Of a DNA stretch of 64,000 nt, positions 40,350-51,990 are shown in pieces; the stretch's first letter is position 1; each line of letters begins with the position of its first letter. The translations under genes and the position numbers were made by a program. The stretch spans positions 34,804,482 through 34,868,481 of the forward strand of contig NC_091312.1 of the NCBI RefSeq assembly GCF_038502225.1, read 5' to 3'. The notes under the pieces were generated by a model, which was not told the origin of the DNA, searched no databases, and was given only the letters and a program-made list of their open reading frames with translations. Source of the stretch: Cherax quadricarinatus (Eukaryota > Arthropoda > Malacostraca > Decapoda > Parastacidae).

Positions 40350-40985
40350 ATTATAATTAAAACTAAGCACTATACCACTAGGGTCATACAGCACTGTCGG
40401 GTACGGGTTGTAAGGTCGGTAAAGAGTGCTAAATGAAAAATAATCAAAGGCTGTGATAAATCTGCTGCTGTCAAAAAGTTAAAGAGGGAGTCTATGTCAA
40501 AGGTGAGGCCGTCAGCGAGGAGGGAAAATATAGTAAGGGAGTTTGAGCCATGACGATGTCAAAGGTAAATTCTGCGTGCTCGCTCACAGACTGGACAGTC
40601 TAACAGAATATAACAAACCGAAATTGGAACCTGATAATTCGCACGGTTTGGAATTGGGCGCCTCTCCATGAGATACCCATGAGCAAGATTATGACATCGA
40701 TGATAAGAAGACCAGGATCCTAAACTCGCCTTGATAGAGTGTAATTTTTTATGAGTCAGTTCAGACCAACGGTTACGAAGGTGGCCAGAGATTGTAGCAA
40801 AATAATCTGAGAATGAAATACCTCTATATGAAACTGGGATGTCATGTACCACTGATCGCACAGTGATCTCCCTGCTTCTTGCCCTGAACATCAACATAAC
40901 CAGGGACCCAGCAGAGAACGATTTCTTTGTTTTCGCTACAAATGCGGCACAACCAAAGTTGTATACGAAGAACTAGCGGAAGAAG
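40350..40985 (-). pseudogene. Inverted copy of LINE C RNase H tail
   Basis: Reverse complement of 8,770-9,410. The 112-residue frame at 40,897-40,559 is the same as in the left arm. Confidence 0.6.
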
Positions 40986-41339
40986 CGAATTAATATTTTG
41001 ATAACCTTCAAAGCACTAAAAGACTCCGAGACTACCACAAACGATGAAGTAGACCTGGACACAGTATAGATAATTACTATGAGACGTGAATAAAGTTCAG
41101 CTGTGAAAATGCTAGCTTAGGGGTGGCACCATCTTAACCATTGTGTATCGTTATTTATCTTCCGATGTCTTCATTTTTGGTATACTTTAAGAAGTGTACA
41201 TTCTCTCTACACTAAGTTTCAATAAGATAGCCAAATGGAAATAAGTCACTCTAACTTTTTTGGGTTATCCCAGGTTCTCTACACTTATACTGCTATGTAT
41301 GACAATCTATGTAAGTGTATTTGTGTATACCTGAATAAG

Positions 41340-42298
41340 CTTGTTTACTTATAAAAAACATGTGATGAATGGTTTTCAAAACCATTCATCACATCTGTCA
41401 GACACTGCAACGTCATGGGATCTTGGTAGAAAGACTTCAACGCTTGCCCAACCTTTGGACGACGACCTACTCACACTAGTGGCAGGTCCCACTGTGATCC
41501 CGCCTCCTCCTGCTTCACCTCATCTCACCGCAGTATATAAGCCACCTCTCTGGCCCTATGCTGTACTTCCCACAAGAGTGATGGACTGAACACATCGATT
41601 CCAGGTTGAGGGACTGATTACCTCAAACTTCTACTCTCCTTACCCATTTCTACTTTGTATTGGACTGATGAAGCAACTGTGTGGCAAAACGTTTCTTCAA
41701 TAAAGATTCCCATGTGTTGCATAAGTGTCTCAATTCTTCAACTACGAAAAGTTGTTTGGGAACTTCCTACTAATAAAACAATGCTAATTCAATTTTCTCA
41801 TGACTGCAAACACTGTAAATATCTTATCTTTATTCCACAAAAAAAAAAAATAAAGTTCGTAAGTTTTTGACATATAGCAAAATATCTTCCCTTTACCCCC
41901 ACACAAATTACAAAATATTTAAGATATTTAAAAAAATACATCCACCAGTTTGTAAAAATTGTTTTATGATCACTGTGAAAATCATTTCAAATAATTGATT
42001 ATTAATGGAGAACTTACATGAGATAAGTGAATAACTTACTTCCGAGATATTCAACAGAAGTGTCTCAATCTTTAACTTGTCTATTTTGAAAACCATTTAT
42101 CACATCTATCAGACATTACATCATGGGATCTTGACACAAGGTATTATTCAATATTTGTCCAACCTTCGGACAAAGACCTATTTACACTAGTAGATGGTCC
42201 CACTGTGGTCCTGCCTCCTCCTGCTTGCACTCACCTGATTACAGTATATAAGCCACTTCTCAGGCCATATGCTGTACTTTCTACAAGAGTGATGGACT
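41340..42298 (-). mobile_element. Inverted copy of the Penelope-like terminal repeats
   Basis: It contains the 35-bp palindrome (41,360-41,394) and both repeat copies seen at 7,458-8,400. The sequence breaks off at 42,298 after ACAAGAGTGATGGACT, the outer end of the right arm. Confidence 0.7.
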
Positions 42299-42546
42299 TG
42301 CGTGGGGGGGGGGTCGTAGGAGGGTGGCCTCGAGGGCGAGGTGGTCTCGAGGGCGAGGTGGTCTCGAGGGTGAGGTGGTCTCGAGAGCGAGGTCAAGGTC
42401 ATTAGCATATAGGTGTGAAAAGGAGTCTGCTCAGGAAAGGGAGCCCCTCAGGAAAAGGAGCCACTCAGCCGCAGCCCTTTTCAGGAGGAGCCACTCAGGA
42501 ATGAGCCCTCTGTAGAAGAAGCCACTGAGCCGCCTTCAGTACTACT
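42299..42546 (-). repeat. Right terminal inverted repeat (inner end truncated)
   Basis: Reverse complement of 12,363-12,600: four 17-bp CTCGAG units, ATTAGCATATAGG, the GAGTGGCTC-type motifs and the tip ending AGTACTACT. Its variants (CCTGAGTGG and CTCCTCCTG read in the left-TIR direction) differ from those shared by the left TIR and the inverted copy at 37,300-37,392. This is therefore the element's own right end, cut off in the GC block by the rearrangement. Confidence 0.85.
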
Positions 42547-42552
42547 TACAGT
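42547..42552 (+). repeat. Target-site duplication TACAGT (right)
   Basis: The six bases directly after the right TIR tip, identical to 12,357-12,362. Confidence 0.8.
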
Positions 42553-44713
42553 GAACCTCATCTTCACTAACAACTACGATCTGATACTTAATATAACCGT
42601 ATTGAAGACAATGCACTCAGATCACATCATAATGGATGTACAGATATGTATGCACAAGACTCCTGACCAGCAAAATGTGATCAGTTATGAGGATGTTTTC
42701 ACAAAATTCAGCTTCAATAACAAAAGCATATACTGGGAACATGTCTACCATATCGTAAATGAAACAAGCTGGGAAGATATCTTAAACAACACGGATCAGA
42801 ATCTTTGCATAGGAAAAATTAACTTTGTGGCACCAGAGGTCTCCTCAAGGCACATTCCATTAAGAAAAACAAAGATGTAAACTAGAAAGAGAGATACGCT
42901 CCCTATACAGGCAATTGTGAAGTGTCTGAGCTGCTGAGAGCGGCCAGTTTATCTGAAATACGAAGGGAGGAACTGGTCAGAGAAATAGCAAATATCGAAC
43001 TTCAGCTTAGGGACTCTTACTGGAGACAAGAATCTCAGGAGGAACTTAAAGCCATCAATGAAACTGTAAGAAACTCAAAGTAATTCTTCTCTTATGCAAA
43101 ATATAAAGCGAAAACAGCATCCAGTATTGGAGTCCTGCTTAGACGAGATGGGACTTACACAGATGACAGTAAAGAAATAAGATTCTAAAATCCCAGTACG
43201 AGTCAGTGAGCCGTTAACCAGACTAGGGGTAGATAATCTAAATGAATTTTTTTATGACCGAGACTCAAAATTTGGTCATTTCAAAAATGTCTGATATCCC
43301 AACACCAAAAGACTTCGAAAAGGCGATAAATGACATTCCCATTCACTCTGCTCCATGCCCGGACTCGTGGAACTCCGTGTTCATCAAGAACTGCAAGAAG
43401 CCCCTTCAGTATTCTATGGAGAGGGATCATGGACACAGGAGTCATCTCAGTCACTTAAAACAACAGACATAGCCCCACTTTGCAAAAGTGGCAGCAAATA
43501 ACTACAGATCGATAGCGCTAACATTCCATATCAAAAGAATCTTTGAAAGGGTTCTAAGAAGCAAGATCGCCAACCACCTAGATACCCATCACTTACACAA
43601 CCCAGGGCTACCCGGGTTTAGAGCAGGTCGCTCCTGCCTGACCCAGCTATTGGACCACTATAACAAGGTCCTGGATGCTTTAGAAGATACACAAAATGCT
43701 TATGAATTATACTCAGACTTTGCATAAGCCTTCAACATGTGAGACCATGGTGCAATAACGCAACAAAATGCGTGTCAAAGGAGTAACAGGAAAAGTTGGT
43801 AGATGGATCTATGACTTCCTAAGAAATATAACACAAAAAGCTCTGTTCCACAAGGCATAGTACTCGCTCCAATCCTGTTCCTCATCCTCATATCTGACAT
43901 AGACAGAGATGTAAGCCATAGCTCTGTGTCTTTCTTTGCGGATGACACCCAGATTACCATGACAGTGACCTCCATCGAAGACACCGCAAGACTCCATGCG
44001 GACATCAACCAAATCTTCAAATGGGCCACTCAAAATAATATGAAGTTCAATGAAGAGAAATTTCAACTACTTAGATAAGGACAACTTGAAATTAAAACTG
44101 TATCAGGGTATAAAACAAATTCTAACCACAAAATAGAGTGTAAAACTAAAGTGAAGGACCTGAGAGTGATAATGTCTGAGGATCTCACCTTCAAAGACCA
44201 CGATGATGATTCTACCTCATCTGCTAGAAAAATGAGAGGATGGATAATGAGAACCTTCATATCTAGGGACACCAAATCCATTATGATTCTCTTCAAATCA
44301 CTTGTTTTCTCTAGGCGAAAGTACTGACCATAAGACTGTATAGAGAACTTTCACGGCACACATAAGTACGATAAAGCACCTAAATTACTGGTAATGGTAG
44401 AAGTTCTTTTATTTGTATTCCCTGAAATGCAGACGAGAATGATGCATGTGGTGCCACGAGTATACTAAGAGACAACACAGTAAGTGTCAAGGGCCCAAGA
44501 CTGTTCAAATGCCTCCCAGCATACATAAAGAGGATTACCAAAAGACCCCTGTCTTTAAAAAGGCGCTGGACAGGCAGCTAAAGTCAGTACCTGATCAGCC
44601 GGGCTGTGTTTCGTACGTCGGTTTACCTGCAGCCAGCAGTAACAGCCTGGTTGATCAGACCCTAATCAAGCACGAGGCTTGGTCTCAAACCGGGCCGCGG
44701 TGACGTTGACCCT
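42547..44713 (+). pseudogene. CR1-like LINE fragment, rest of endonuclease + RT (3' side of the split copy)
   Basis: It continues the CR1 interrupted at 12,362. Motifs in order: NLIFTNNYDLI, MHSDHIIMDV, HSAPCPDSWNSVFI, FRAGRSCLTQLLDHYNKVL, SDFA then a stop, SDIDRDVSHSSVSFFADDT and DQPGCVSYVGLPAASS..LVDQ. Many frameshifts, stops and small deletions mark it as old. At 43,149-43,170 it reads GTYTDDSK where the copy at 4,501 has a stop. The 3' end is the tandem repeat at 44,714-44,948. Confidence 0.85.
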
Positions 44714-44948
44714 GGAAACCCTCTCCAGGTAAACTTCACAGGAACCCGGAAACCCTCTTCAGGTAAACTTCACAGGACCCTGGAAACCCTCTCCAGGTAA
44801 ACTTCACAGGAACCCGGAAACCCTCTCCAGGTAAACTTCACAGGACCCCGGAAACCCTCTCCAGGAAAACTTCACAGGACCCCGGAAACCCTCTCCAGGT
44901 AAACTTCACAGGACCCCAGAAACCCTCTCCAGGTAAACTTCACAGGAC
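44714..44948 (+). repeat. 34-bp tandem repeat at the CR1 3' end, about 7 copies
   Basis: The unit is of the type GGAAACCCTCTCCAGGTAAA followed by CTTCACAGGACCCC, with small variants. It is an expanded form of the family's 'CTCCAGGTAAA' tail. Confidence 0.92.
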
Positions 44949-44957
44949 AGATGAGGT

Positions 44958-46263
44958 TTGTTTACCTGGAGTTTACCTGGAGAGAGAGTTCCGGGGGTCA
45001 ACGCCCCCGCGGTCCAGTCTGTGACCAGGCCTCCTGGTGGATCAGAGCCTGATCAACCAGACTGTTACTGCTGGCTGCACGCAATCCAACGTATGAGCCA
45101 CAGCCAGGCTGGTCAGGTACCGACTTTAGGTGTTTGTCCAGTGCCTGCTTTAAGACAGCCAAGGATCTAAGGATCTATTGGTAATCTCCCTTATGTATGC
45201 CGGAAGGCAGTTGAACAGTCTCGGACCCTTGACACTTACTTATTGTATCGTCTCTTAACGTGCTAGTGACACCCCTGCTTTTCATTGGGGGGATGTTGCA
45301 TCGTCTGCCGAGTCTTTTGCTTTCGTTGTGGGTGATTTTTGTGTGCAAGTTCGGTACTAGTCCCTCTAGGATTTCCAGGTGTATATGATCATGTATCTCT
45401 CCCGCCTGCGTTCCAGGGAGTACAGGTTCAGGAACTTCAAGCGCTCCCAGTAATTGAGGTGTTTTATCTCCGTTATGCGCGCCGTGAAGGTTTTCTGTAC
45501 ATTTTCTAGATCAACAATTTCACCTGCCTTGAAAGGTGCTATTAGTGTGCAGCAATATTCCAGCCTAGATAGAACAAGCTACCTGAAGAGTGTCATCATG
45601 GGGTTGGCATCCCTGGTTTTGAAGGTTCTCAATATCCATCCTGTCATTTTTCTAGCAGATGCAATTGATACAATGTTATGGTCCTTGAAGGTGAGATCCT
45701 CCGACATGATCACTCCCAGGTCTTTGACGTTGGTTTTTCGCTCTATTTTGTGGCCAGAATTTGTTTTGTACTCTGATGAAGTTTTAATTTCTTCATGTTT
45801 ACCATATCGGAGTAATTAAAATTTCTCATCGTTGAACTTCATATTGTTTTCTGCATCCCACTGAAAGATTTGGTTGATGTCTGCCGGGAGCCTTGCAGTG
45901 TCTGCAATGGAAGACACTGTCATGCAGATTCGGGTGTCATCTGCAAAGGAAGACACGGTGCTGTGGCTGACATCCTTGTCTATGTCGGATATGAGGATGA
46001 GGAACAAGATGGGAGCGAGTACTGTGCCTTGTGGAACAGAGCTTTTCACCGTAGCCGCCTCAGACTTTACTCTGTTGACTACTACTCTCTGTGTTCTGTT
46101 TGTGAGGAAATTATAGATCCATCTACCAACTTTTCCTGTTATTCCTTTAGGACGCATTTTGTGCCCTATTACGCCATGGTCACACTTGTTGAAGGCTTTT
46201 GCAAAGTCTGTATATATTACATCTGTATTTTTTTGTCTTCTAGTGCATCTAGAACCTTGTCGT
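44958..46263 (-). pseudogene. CR1-like LINE, 5'-truncated, opposite strand
   Basis: On the minus strand from 46,263 to 44,958: RPKGITGKVGRWIYNFLTNR, SSVPQGTVLAPILFLI, SSFADDTRICM and MKFNDEKF; a stop near 45,816 is followed by the C-terminal region and the tail TTTACCTGGAGTTTACCTGG (plus-strand reading). It is closer to the copy at 1.9-6.3 kb than the neighbouring fragment is, so it is younger. Its 3' end faces the 3' end of the preceding CR1 across a few bases. Confidence 0.85.
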
Positions 46264-48608
46264 AGTGATGGCGAAGAAATCTCTATTCAGATTTCTTTAC
46301 AATTGAGTTTGTATGAATTCTACGTGATTCTTCAAAATGTATGAAAGAATTGAAAATTAATTTATGGGTTTCTTATGAGTGTTGAACTACAACTCCTAGT
46401 TCTTCTTGATAAATTAGCAATAAACAAGTTATACGTCTAACAAATTATTTTTACTTCTGACAAGGAAATTTATTATGCATTTTGTGTATTTCAGAGTTCC
46501 ATTCTGCTACACTAAAAACGACAGATATATAAAAAAAATAGTTACAATGTTACAGTAGGAAATAATAGACAAATACTTGGATCAACTCAACCCCAGAATT
46601 GACTAATGGCTGCTACATCCTTTCTTAGTGCCTCTACCCTCAAAATTGCGTCTCCAGAAGAATTTTCACAAGTTAGGCCTCTAACTGAAGATAATCACTT
46701 AATAAGTGTAATAAATTATGCTCTGCATTTAACTTGAGTAAACAAAGGTGGACTGTATAGGTTCATTCTTGATGAACAGAAGAGAGGATGTTATAATTTA
46801 ATGTTAAGTGAGGTTTAATAATATAGCAGCGATCTTTAAAATTACACTACAGTAAGTGATCACACAACTTACCTTGAAATTGTATTATGTTCTACAGCCG
46901 TTGTCCGTTACAAATACATAAAAAATAATGCCCAGGCGTCCGAAAATATCAAAGATCACCTGTTTTCACTGAGGTGATATTAGGGATGGAACAACTAGAA
47001 ATAATTGAGTGTATAGAAGTTCATCCAGTTGGGACAAAGGAAGATGCGCCATCTATAATCTGTATATTTTCTTTCACTTCACTTTCATTGCCCTGACTGA
47101 TTATACAAGTAAGACATGAGAGGTATAGTATTTAGAGGAGTGTTCAGATACTGTGATTGTTATAGAAAGGTATATCACTGGATTACTCAGCGTCACATTA
47201 CGATTCCTCCAAATAAACTCTCCCATCCAAGACCGTTCACCACGTCAGTACACGTCGTACATACCCTGAGGGGCGGCGCTTGCATCGAGTCTCTTTCATT
47301 ATCTATGTGACAAAAAGCTACTCTTGTAAAATTACTGTTAAGAAAATTATAGCACCATGAGTGTTGCATCGTGTGACATAAATGGCCACGTGTAAGAAAA
47401 TATTGATCTAAGCAAACTGATGTTAAATGATACAAACTTGTTCGTTATGATAACACTTTTTTCATTGTTTGATACAACTATAATAATGTTTTTTTTTCCC
47501 TTATCAGGATAAATTTAATCTCACCTCTATCATTAATATTTAAGAATAGTAAAGTAATGCTTATTATTTAATAATATATGTGAATGAAATTACAAAAATT
47601 ACCTAAATAAAATAACTATAACGGAATTTAAACATTTCAAAGTTTCTGTTGTTACATAATCAGATTTTATTTATTATACTGGTTTACCTTTGACTGGCAA
47701 AATAATCTTATGAAAACAGAGGCAAAAAGTTAATATATATTGCCAGCAACGTAAGTAATTCAACACAGCATATGAACAACTGTTATTGTGAGAAGAGTGA
47801 GTGTCATCTGCTCTGCAAAACATTTCAAGTGATCTCTTGTAGAATTACGTTGAAGCATCTGTTATGCTGGTGACTGTGTTGACAGGTTCCGCCCACACTG
47901 TGCTGGCACCATACTGGGCTGGTCAACTGGGAAGGAAGGAGCTCAACTGTGAGTATCTCTCTTATTATTAACTCATTTTCCATCATTTACTCTTTTTCTC
48001 ACACTATGTATAAATTATTTTCTTAAGCACTTGTTCTGAGTAAATTATAACTTGATTATATGCTCATAATTTTCACTGAAAAAAAGAAGTTGAGCAATAA
48101 ATCTCTTTATTACGTTTTTCCTTTAGCAAGAGAACTCATAATGAATTAACAGAAATTATAATATGCAAAACGTATGAAATATATTAATGGTATATTGAAA
48201 GTAAAATCAAACTTTCTTTTATCACAGTTTGGCAATGTTCTGAACGTGGCGGTGAAGTGAAGGTGAAAATATTGGATAATGAACGAGTGAGCATTGCTGG
48301 CGCCGCCACCACAGTTATCCAAGGACACATTAATATATAAATATTACTGTAGTGAAAACTTTGTGCTATCCAGCTTGCTGAGTTACCTATATTGCTAAAT
48401 ATCATTATAACAAACAATCCCAGAATTCAAAATAGTTTGCTCTAAATTCTCGAAGTTCAATAGTCACTTCACAAAAATCTTTATTTTATTCATGTTAAAT
48501 AATTTAGGATGACCCTGTATTGTTTTGTAAGGATTAAGATACATTATAATGGCGATCATTAATTTAGCAGATTAAATACAGCAGCAGAGTTAATTTTCGT
48601 ATAAAATT
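46264..48608. other. AT-rich sequence, nothing supported
   Basis: No repeat family or gene recognised over 2.3 kb. A small frame at 47,864-47,971 reads MLVTVLTGSAHTVLAPYWAG and runs into a donor-like GTGAGT at about 47,949. It is too little to call an exon. Confidence 0.5.
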
Positions 48609-48748
48609 AGTGGTCTCCTGTTATGTCTAATGTTCAAACTAAAAGTGGTCTCCTGGTATGTCTAATGTTCAAACTAAAAGTGGTCTCCTGTTATGTCCAA
48701 TGTTCAAACTAAAAGTGGTCTCCTGTTATGTCCAATATTCAAACTGAG
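48609..48748 (+). repeat. 35-bp tandem repeat, 4 copies
   Basis: The unit begins AGTGGTCTCCTGTTATGTCT and continues AATGTTCAAACTAAA. The last copy is diverged. The unit is unrelated to the other repeats in the window. Confidence 0.93.
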
Positions 48749-49139
48749 AGTATCAGGTACAAAATGAATCAATAAATTGCTTTAATAGGATTATCTTTGC
48801 TTGAACAATTTTGCATAGTAAAAGCAGAATATATACACTGTAAGATGCAGAATATTGTGTATACTGGAAAATACATTAAATGAAATGATAGAGGCTTGAA
48901 ACCTGTGGTCTGGTTCTTTTCAAACACATAAATTTGTATATTAACATGCGGATTTCCACATTTATTATTTTATTTAGAGAAAGCCCTAAACCCTTAGAGT
49001 TCATGCAGCACCATAGGAATGGAAAGTAATCAGGGTCGATCAAAGGCAGGGAAGAATAAGTCAAATTTTTGGGGGAGCAAGAACCCCTCACCAGCATTAC
49101 GAAGCCTTCCTTTATATGTTTGTTTATATACATAATAAT
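48749..49139. other. No feature seen
   Basis: AT-rich sequence without recognised content. Confidence 0.5.
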
Positions 49140-49447
49140 ATAATATAACAATATCTTTATTTCTACAGGTACATGTACAAGGTATACAGGCCTAGTTGAC
49201 GTCAATGACATACTACTACATAGAAAGCCGCTTGTTATGCAGAGCATTTCGGGCAAATTAGGTCAATTTTGTCCCAGGATGCAACCCACACCAATGTACT
49301 ATTACCCAGGTACCAATTATGCTGATGAGTGAACATGGTCAACAGGTGTAAGGAAACACGCCCAATATTTCCATCCCTGTCGGGAATCAAACCCGGACTC
49401 TGCGTGTGAAGCGAGAGCTTTCCCTACGAGGCCACGGACCACCCTAA
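49140..49447 (-). mobile_element. tRNA-derived SINE
   Basis: On the minus strand it begins GGTCCGTGGCCTCGTAGGGA (A-box-like TGGCCTCGTAGGG) and has GGGTTTGATTCCCG (B-box-like) about 50 bases on, the split RNA polymerase III promoter of a tRNA-derived SINE. The body includes GGTACCTGGGTAATAGTACA. The 3' part has GCCCGAAATGCTCTGCAT and ends TAGAAATAAAGATATTG. The GCCCGAAATGC motif also occurs in the 3' UTR of LINE B, which may be the LINE that moved it. Confidence 0.75.
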
Positions 49448-49710
49448 TGTTTGATATGTTTCTAAACGTCTAATGTATGCCTACTAGGGTTATAACATTT
49501 TTACAACGTAATATTCCTGTACCTTAATCAGATGAACTTTTGTCTTAAAGCAATGACCTTTCATTTCAATATCTTTTTAAAAAATGTCACCCCTAAATGA
49601 AAAAAAAAGTAACAAAAACAAATAACTTGAATGCATATTGCAAGTGATATTAGTAACAAATTAAGCAGATTAAAGTATCATTGATATCATGTTTGTACAT
49701 ATATTACTAC

Positions 49711-50880
49711 TTATTGCTTAAAATAAACCGAAGTTGCGGTTTGTTTTTGTTTCTGCAGCAGCATACAGTTCCTGCATAACTTTGATTGCACGTTCAGTAC
49801 ACTGATTACTTCTTGGTATATTGAGTGCGGACGGCTCCTGTTGCCAGTGATTTTTTCAATGAGTTCAGTGCTTTTTTGTAAGGTTTTAATATTTCCTGAC
49901 AATTTTTTGAAGTCATTTTCATAGTACATCTGACCAATAAACCAATAATCTGTCCAGGTGTATGAAATGAATCTGTATATCTTCTCCAAAGTCTTCCGTC
50001 TTATAGGTATAAGAATGAATGAGAGAATAGCTAGAATGGCTCTTGAATTCCACCTATGATGTTTGGAATTTTCTGAAAGTTAATCAAACGAAAGTGCCCT
50101 CTTTCTTCAAAGAATCTAAACACTCGTGTTAGATCATCTCTCCATCTTGATTTATGGAGGATTTCTTCTGTTCCACTAACAAACTGTGCCTTTAGTTCCT
50201 CATAATTCTTCAGTACTTGGGATACAAATGGGTATTTGATGTTTGGAGAACTGGTTTTAGCACCAAGATTTTTATCCATTACCAAGCGGAGAAGCCTGTC
50301 CAGAACGTGATGCTGACAACTGATAAACTGTGGTTTGCTAATCCCTTTCTTTGAGAACATTCGTTGCAGTTTAACAACAGCTCCACTCTATTTCCCTGTG
50401 TTAATGTTTGTTGTATCAGCAATGATCATCTTTATTGCATTCCATAAGTTGTATTCATCAATAACTTTTGTCATTCCTTCAGCGATAGTTTCAGCCTCGC
50501 CATCTTTCAAATGCAGTGCATCCAGTTTTCTTCGGTTCTTTCATTTTTAAGTACTATTACCTGGTACTCATTTTCCTCAATGCACTTTCCATCGAAATGT
50601 AAAGACCATTCTTCCATTTGTATTTTTTCAGTCATTTCCTCTTTCAGTTTAGCAGCCTCTTTGTATATTGACTTGTAAATTGCTGCTCGACTTGGTGTAG
50701 GAATGTCACTGTCATCAAATGACAACTGTTTGCATATCTTGGCGGCTTTACTCGTTGATTCTTTTGTGAATGTCACCAAATTGGTTGCAACTTTACTTTT
50801 GTTGTGTTTTCGGGTTGGTGGAGTAGTACTTTCATCTTCATCTTCATACTCGCTCCCTTCACATTCAGTACCACTGTCAC
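49711..50880 (-). pseudogene. Broken transposase-like gene (RNase-H-fold type, possibly hAT-related)
   Basis: The minus strand from about 50,880 reads an acidic stretch, then RKHNKSKVATNLVTFTKEST, PSRAAIYKSIYKEAAKLKEE and EEWSLHFDGK. After a frameshift near 50,507 it continues GMTKVIDEYNLWNAIKMIIA, DTTNINTGK, a stop near 50,390, then KPQFISCQHHVLDRLLRLVM. After a second frameshift near 50,055 it continues RWNSRAILAILSFILIPIRR and IYRFISYTWTDYWFIGQM, ending at 49,711. Spaced acidic residues (FDGK, ADTT) and the order of motifs fit a DDE-type transposase or a host protein derived from one. I cannot place the family with certainty. Two frameshifts and one stop show that it is not functional. No terminal repeats were found. 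Confidence 0.5.
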
Positions 50881-50883
50881 AAA

Positions 50884-51190
50884 ATACCTATTCTTCTTCT
50901 TCTTCTTGATTCCCCGGTACTCTCCCGGCCCGGGCCTTTTCCAAGTGGTGGCCCGGCCTTGGCTTCCTTTCTTGGGAGTATCTCAGACTAATGTCTGCCA
51001 TGGGAGGAGGTACAAGTACCTCCTAATCGTTGGGACCAACTGTCCTCAGGCCTAGCCACATTCCCCGCCCTCACAGGGCTCGTAGGGAGAAATAGGCCTC
51101 TCTGGTCTGCCATCCCCGACCCAAGGGGCCTAATGGAAATGGCAATCTTGTGAGCTTCATGCTCTGGCTCAGGCACCTACCCAGCCCTAG
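50884..51190. other. (TTC)n and GC-richer sequence of unknown origin
   Basis: A short TTCTTCTTCTTCTTC run at about 50,889-50,906 is followed by about 280 bases with CCCGGCCCGGGCC and small inverted repeats, ending in AGCCCTAGAAGGGCTGGG next to the CR1 tail. No family recognised. Confidence 0.4.
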
Positions 51191-51365
51191 AAGGGCTGGG
51201 CATCTAAAGTCGGTACCTGACCAGCCGGGCTGTGGCTCGTACGTTGGATTGCGTGCAGCCGGCAGTAACAGCGTGCTTAATCAGGCTCTGATCCACCATG
51301 AGGCCTGGTCACAGACCGGGCCGCGGGGGCGTTGACCCCCGGAACTCTCTCCAGGTAAACTCCGG
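51190..51365 (+). mobile_element. CR1-like LINE 3'-end fragment
   Basis: Only the last 45 or so codons and the tail are present: LKSVPDQPGCGSYVGLRAAG, SQTGPRGR, then CTCTCCAGGTAAACTCC. It is a strongly 5'-truncated copy. Confidence 0.9.
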
Positions 51366-51499
51366 ATCCACCAATTAGTAATTTTCTGAGTTGATACTTA
51401 GGATTAGTAATGCAGATATATAGTGACTAAGAGGAATTAGGACTTTTTCATTGTGTTTAAACAAATGTTCATCGATTTATGACACTGGAGATGTTTTAT

Positions 51500-51990
51500 A
51501 CGGAAAAAATATTTATTAACACATCGGCCGATTCCCACCAAGGCAGGGTGGCCCGAAAAAGAAAAACTTCCATCATCATTCACTCCATCACTGTCTTGTC
51601 AGAGGGATGCTTTACACTATAATTATAAAACTGCAACATTAACACCCCTCCTTCAGAGTGCAGGCACTGTACTTCCCATCTCCAGGACTCAAGTCCGGCC
51701 TGCCGGTTTCCCTGAATCCCTTCATAAATGTTACTTTGCTCAAACTCCAACAGCACTTTAAGTATTAAAACCCATTTGTCTCCATTCACTCCTATCAAAT
51801 GCGCTTGCTGGAAGTCCAAGCCCCTCGCAAACAAAACCTCCTTTACCCCCTCCCTCCAATCCTTCCTAGGCCGACCCCGAACCCTCCTTCCCTCCACTAC
51901 AGATTTATACACTCTCGAACTCATTCTGTTTTGCTCCATTCTCTCTACATGTCCAAACCACCTCACCAACCTAAATTGCCTACATTACTG
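51500..51990 (-). pseudogene. LINE A 3' end (GRPRK region and UTR)
   Basis: The minus-strand frame 51,969-51,580 reads VRWFGHVERMEQNRMSSRVY, RGRPRKDWREGVKEVLFARG and GVNGDKWVLILKVL, the conserved C-terminus of a decapod LINE. The UTR (CATTCCCACCAAGGC type; plus strand GGCCGATTCCCACCAAGGCA at about 51,524) continues to about 51,500. This copy is well kept but has only the 3' end. Confidence 0.7.

Larger units (their letters stand above)
32356..42298 (-). repeat. Right arm of the giant inverted duplication
   Basis: It is the reverse complement of the left arm. Reading the plus strand gives shortened satellite, terminal module, CR1 endonuclease fragment, LINE tail, LINE A with nested LINE B, Penelope piece, LINE C tail and Penelope repeats. 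It ends abruptly at 42,298 inside the Penelope repeat, joined to a truncated copy of the terminal inverted repeat. It lacks the L1/Tx1-like LINE and most satellite units. Confidence 0.9.

Noticed and set aside
47864..47971. Possible coding exon (MLVTVLTGSAHTVLAPYWAG) with a donor-like site
   Set aside because: A single short frame in AT-rich DNA, with no acceptor or partner exon that can be supported.
49392..49447. tRNA gene
   Set aside because: The B-box and A-box-like sequences belong to a longer SINE body, and no full cloverleaf is formed.
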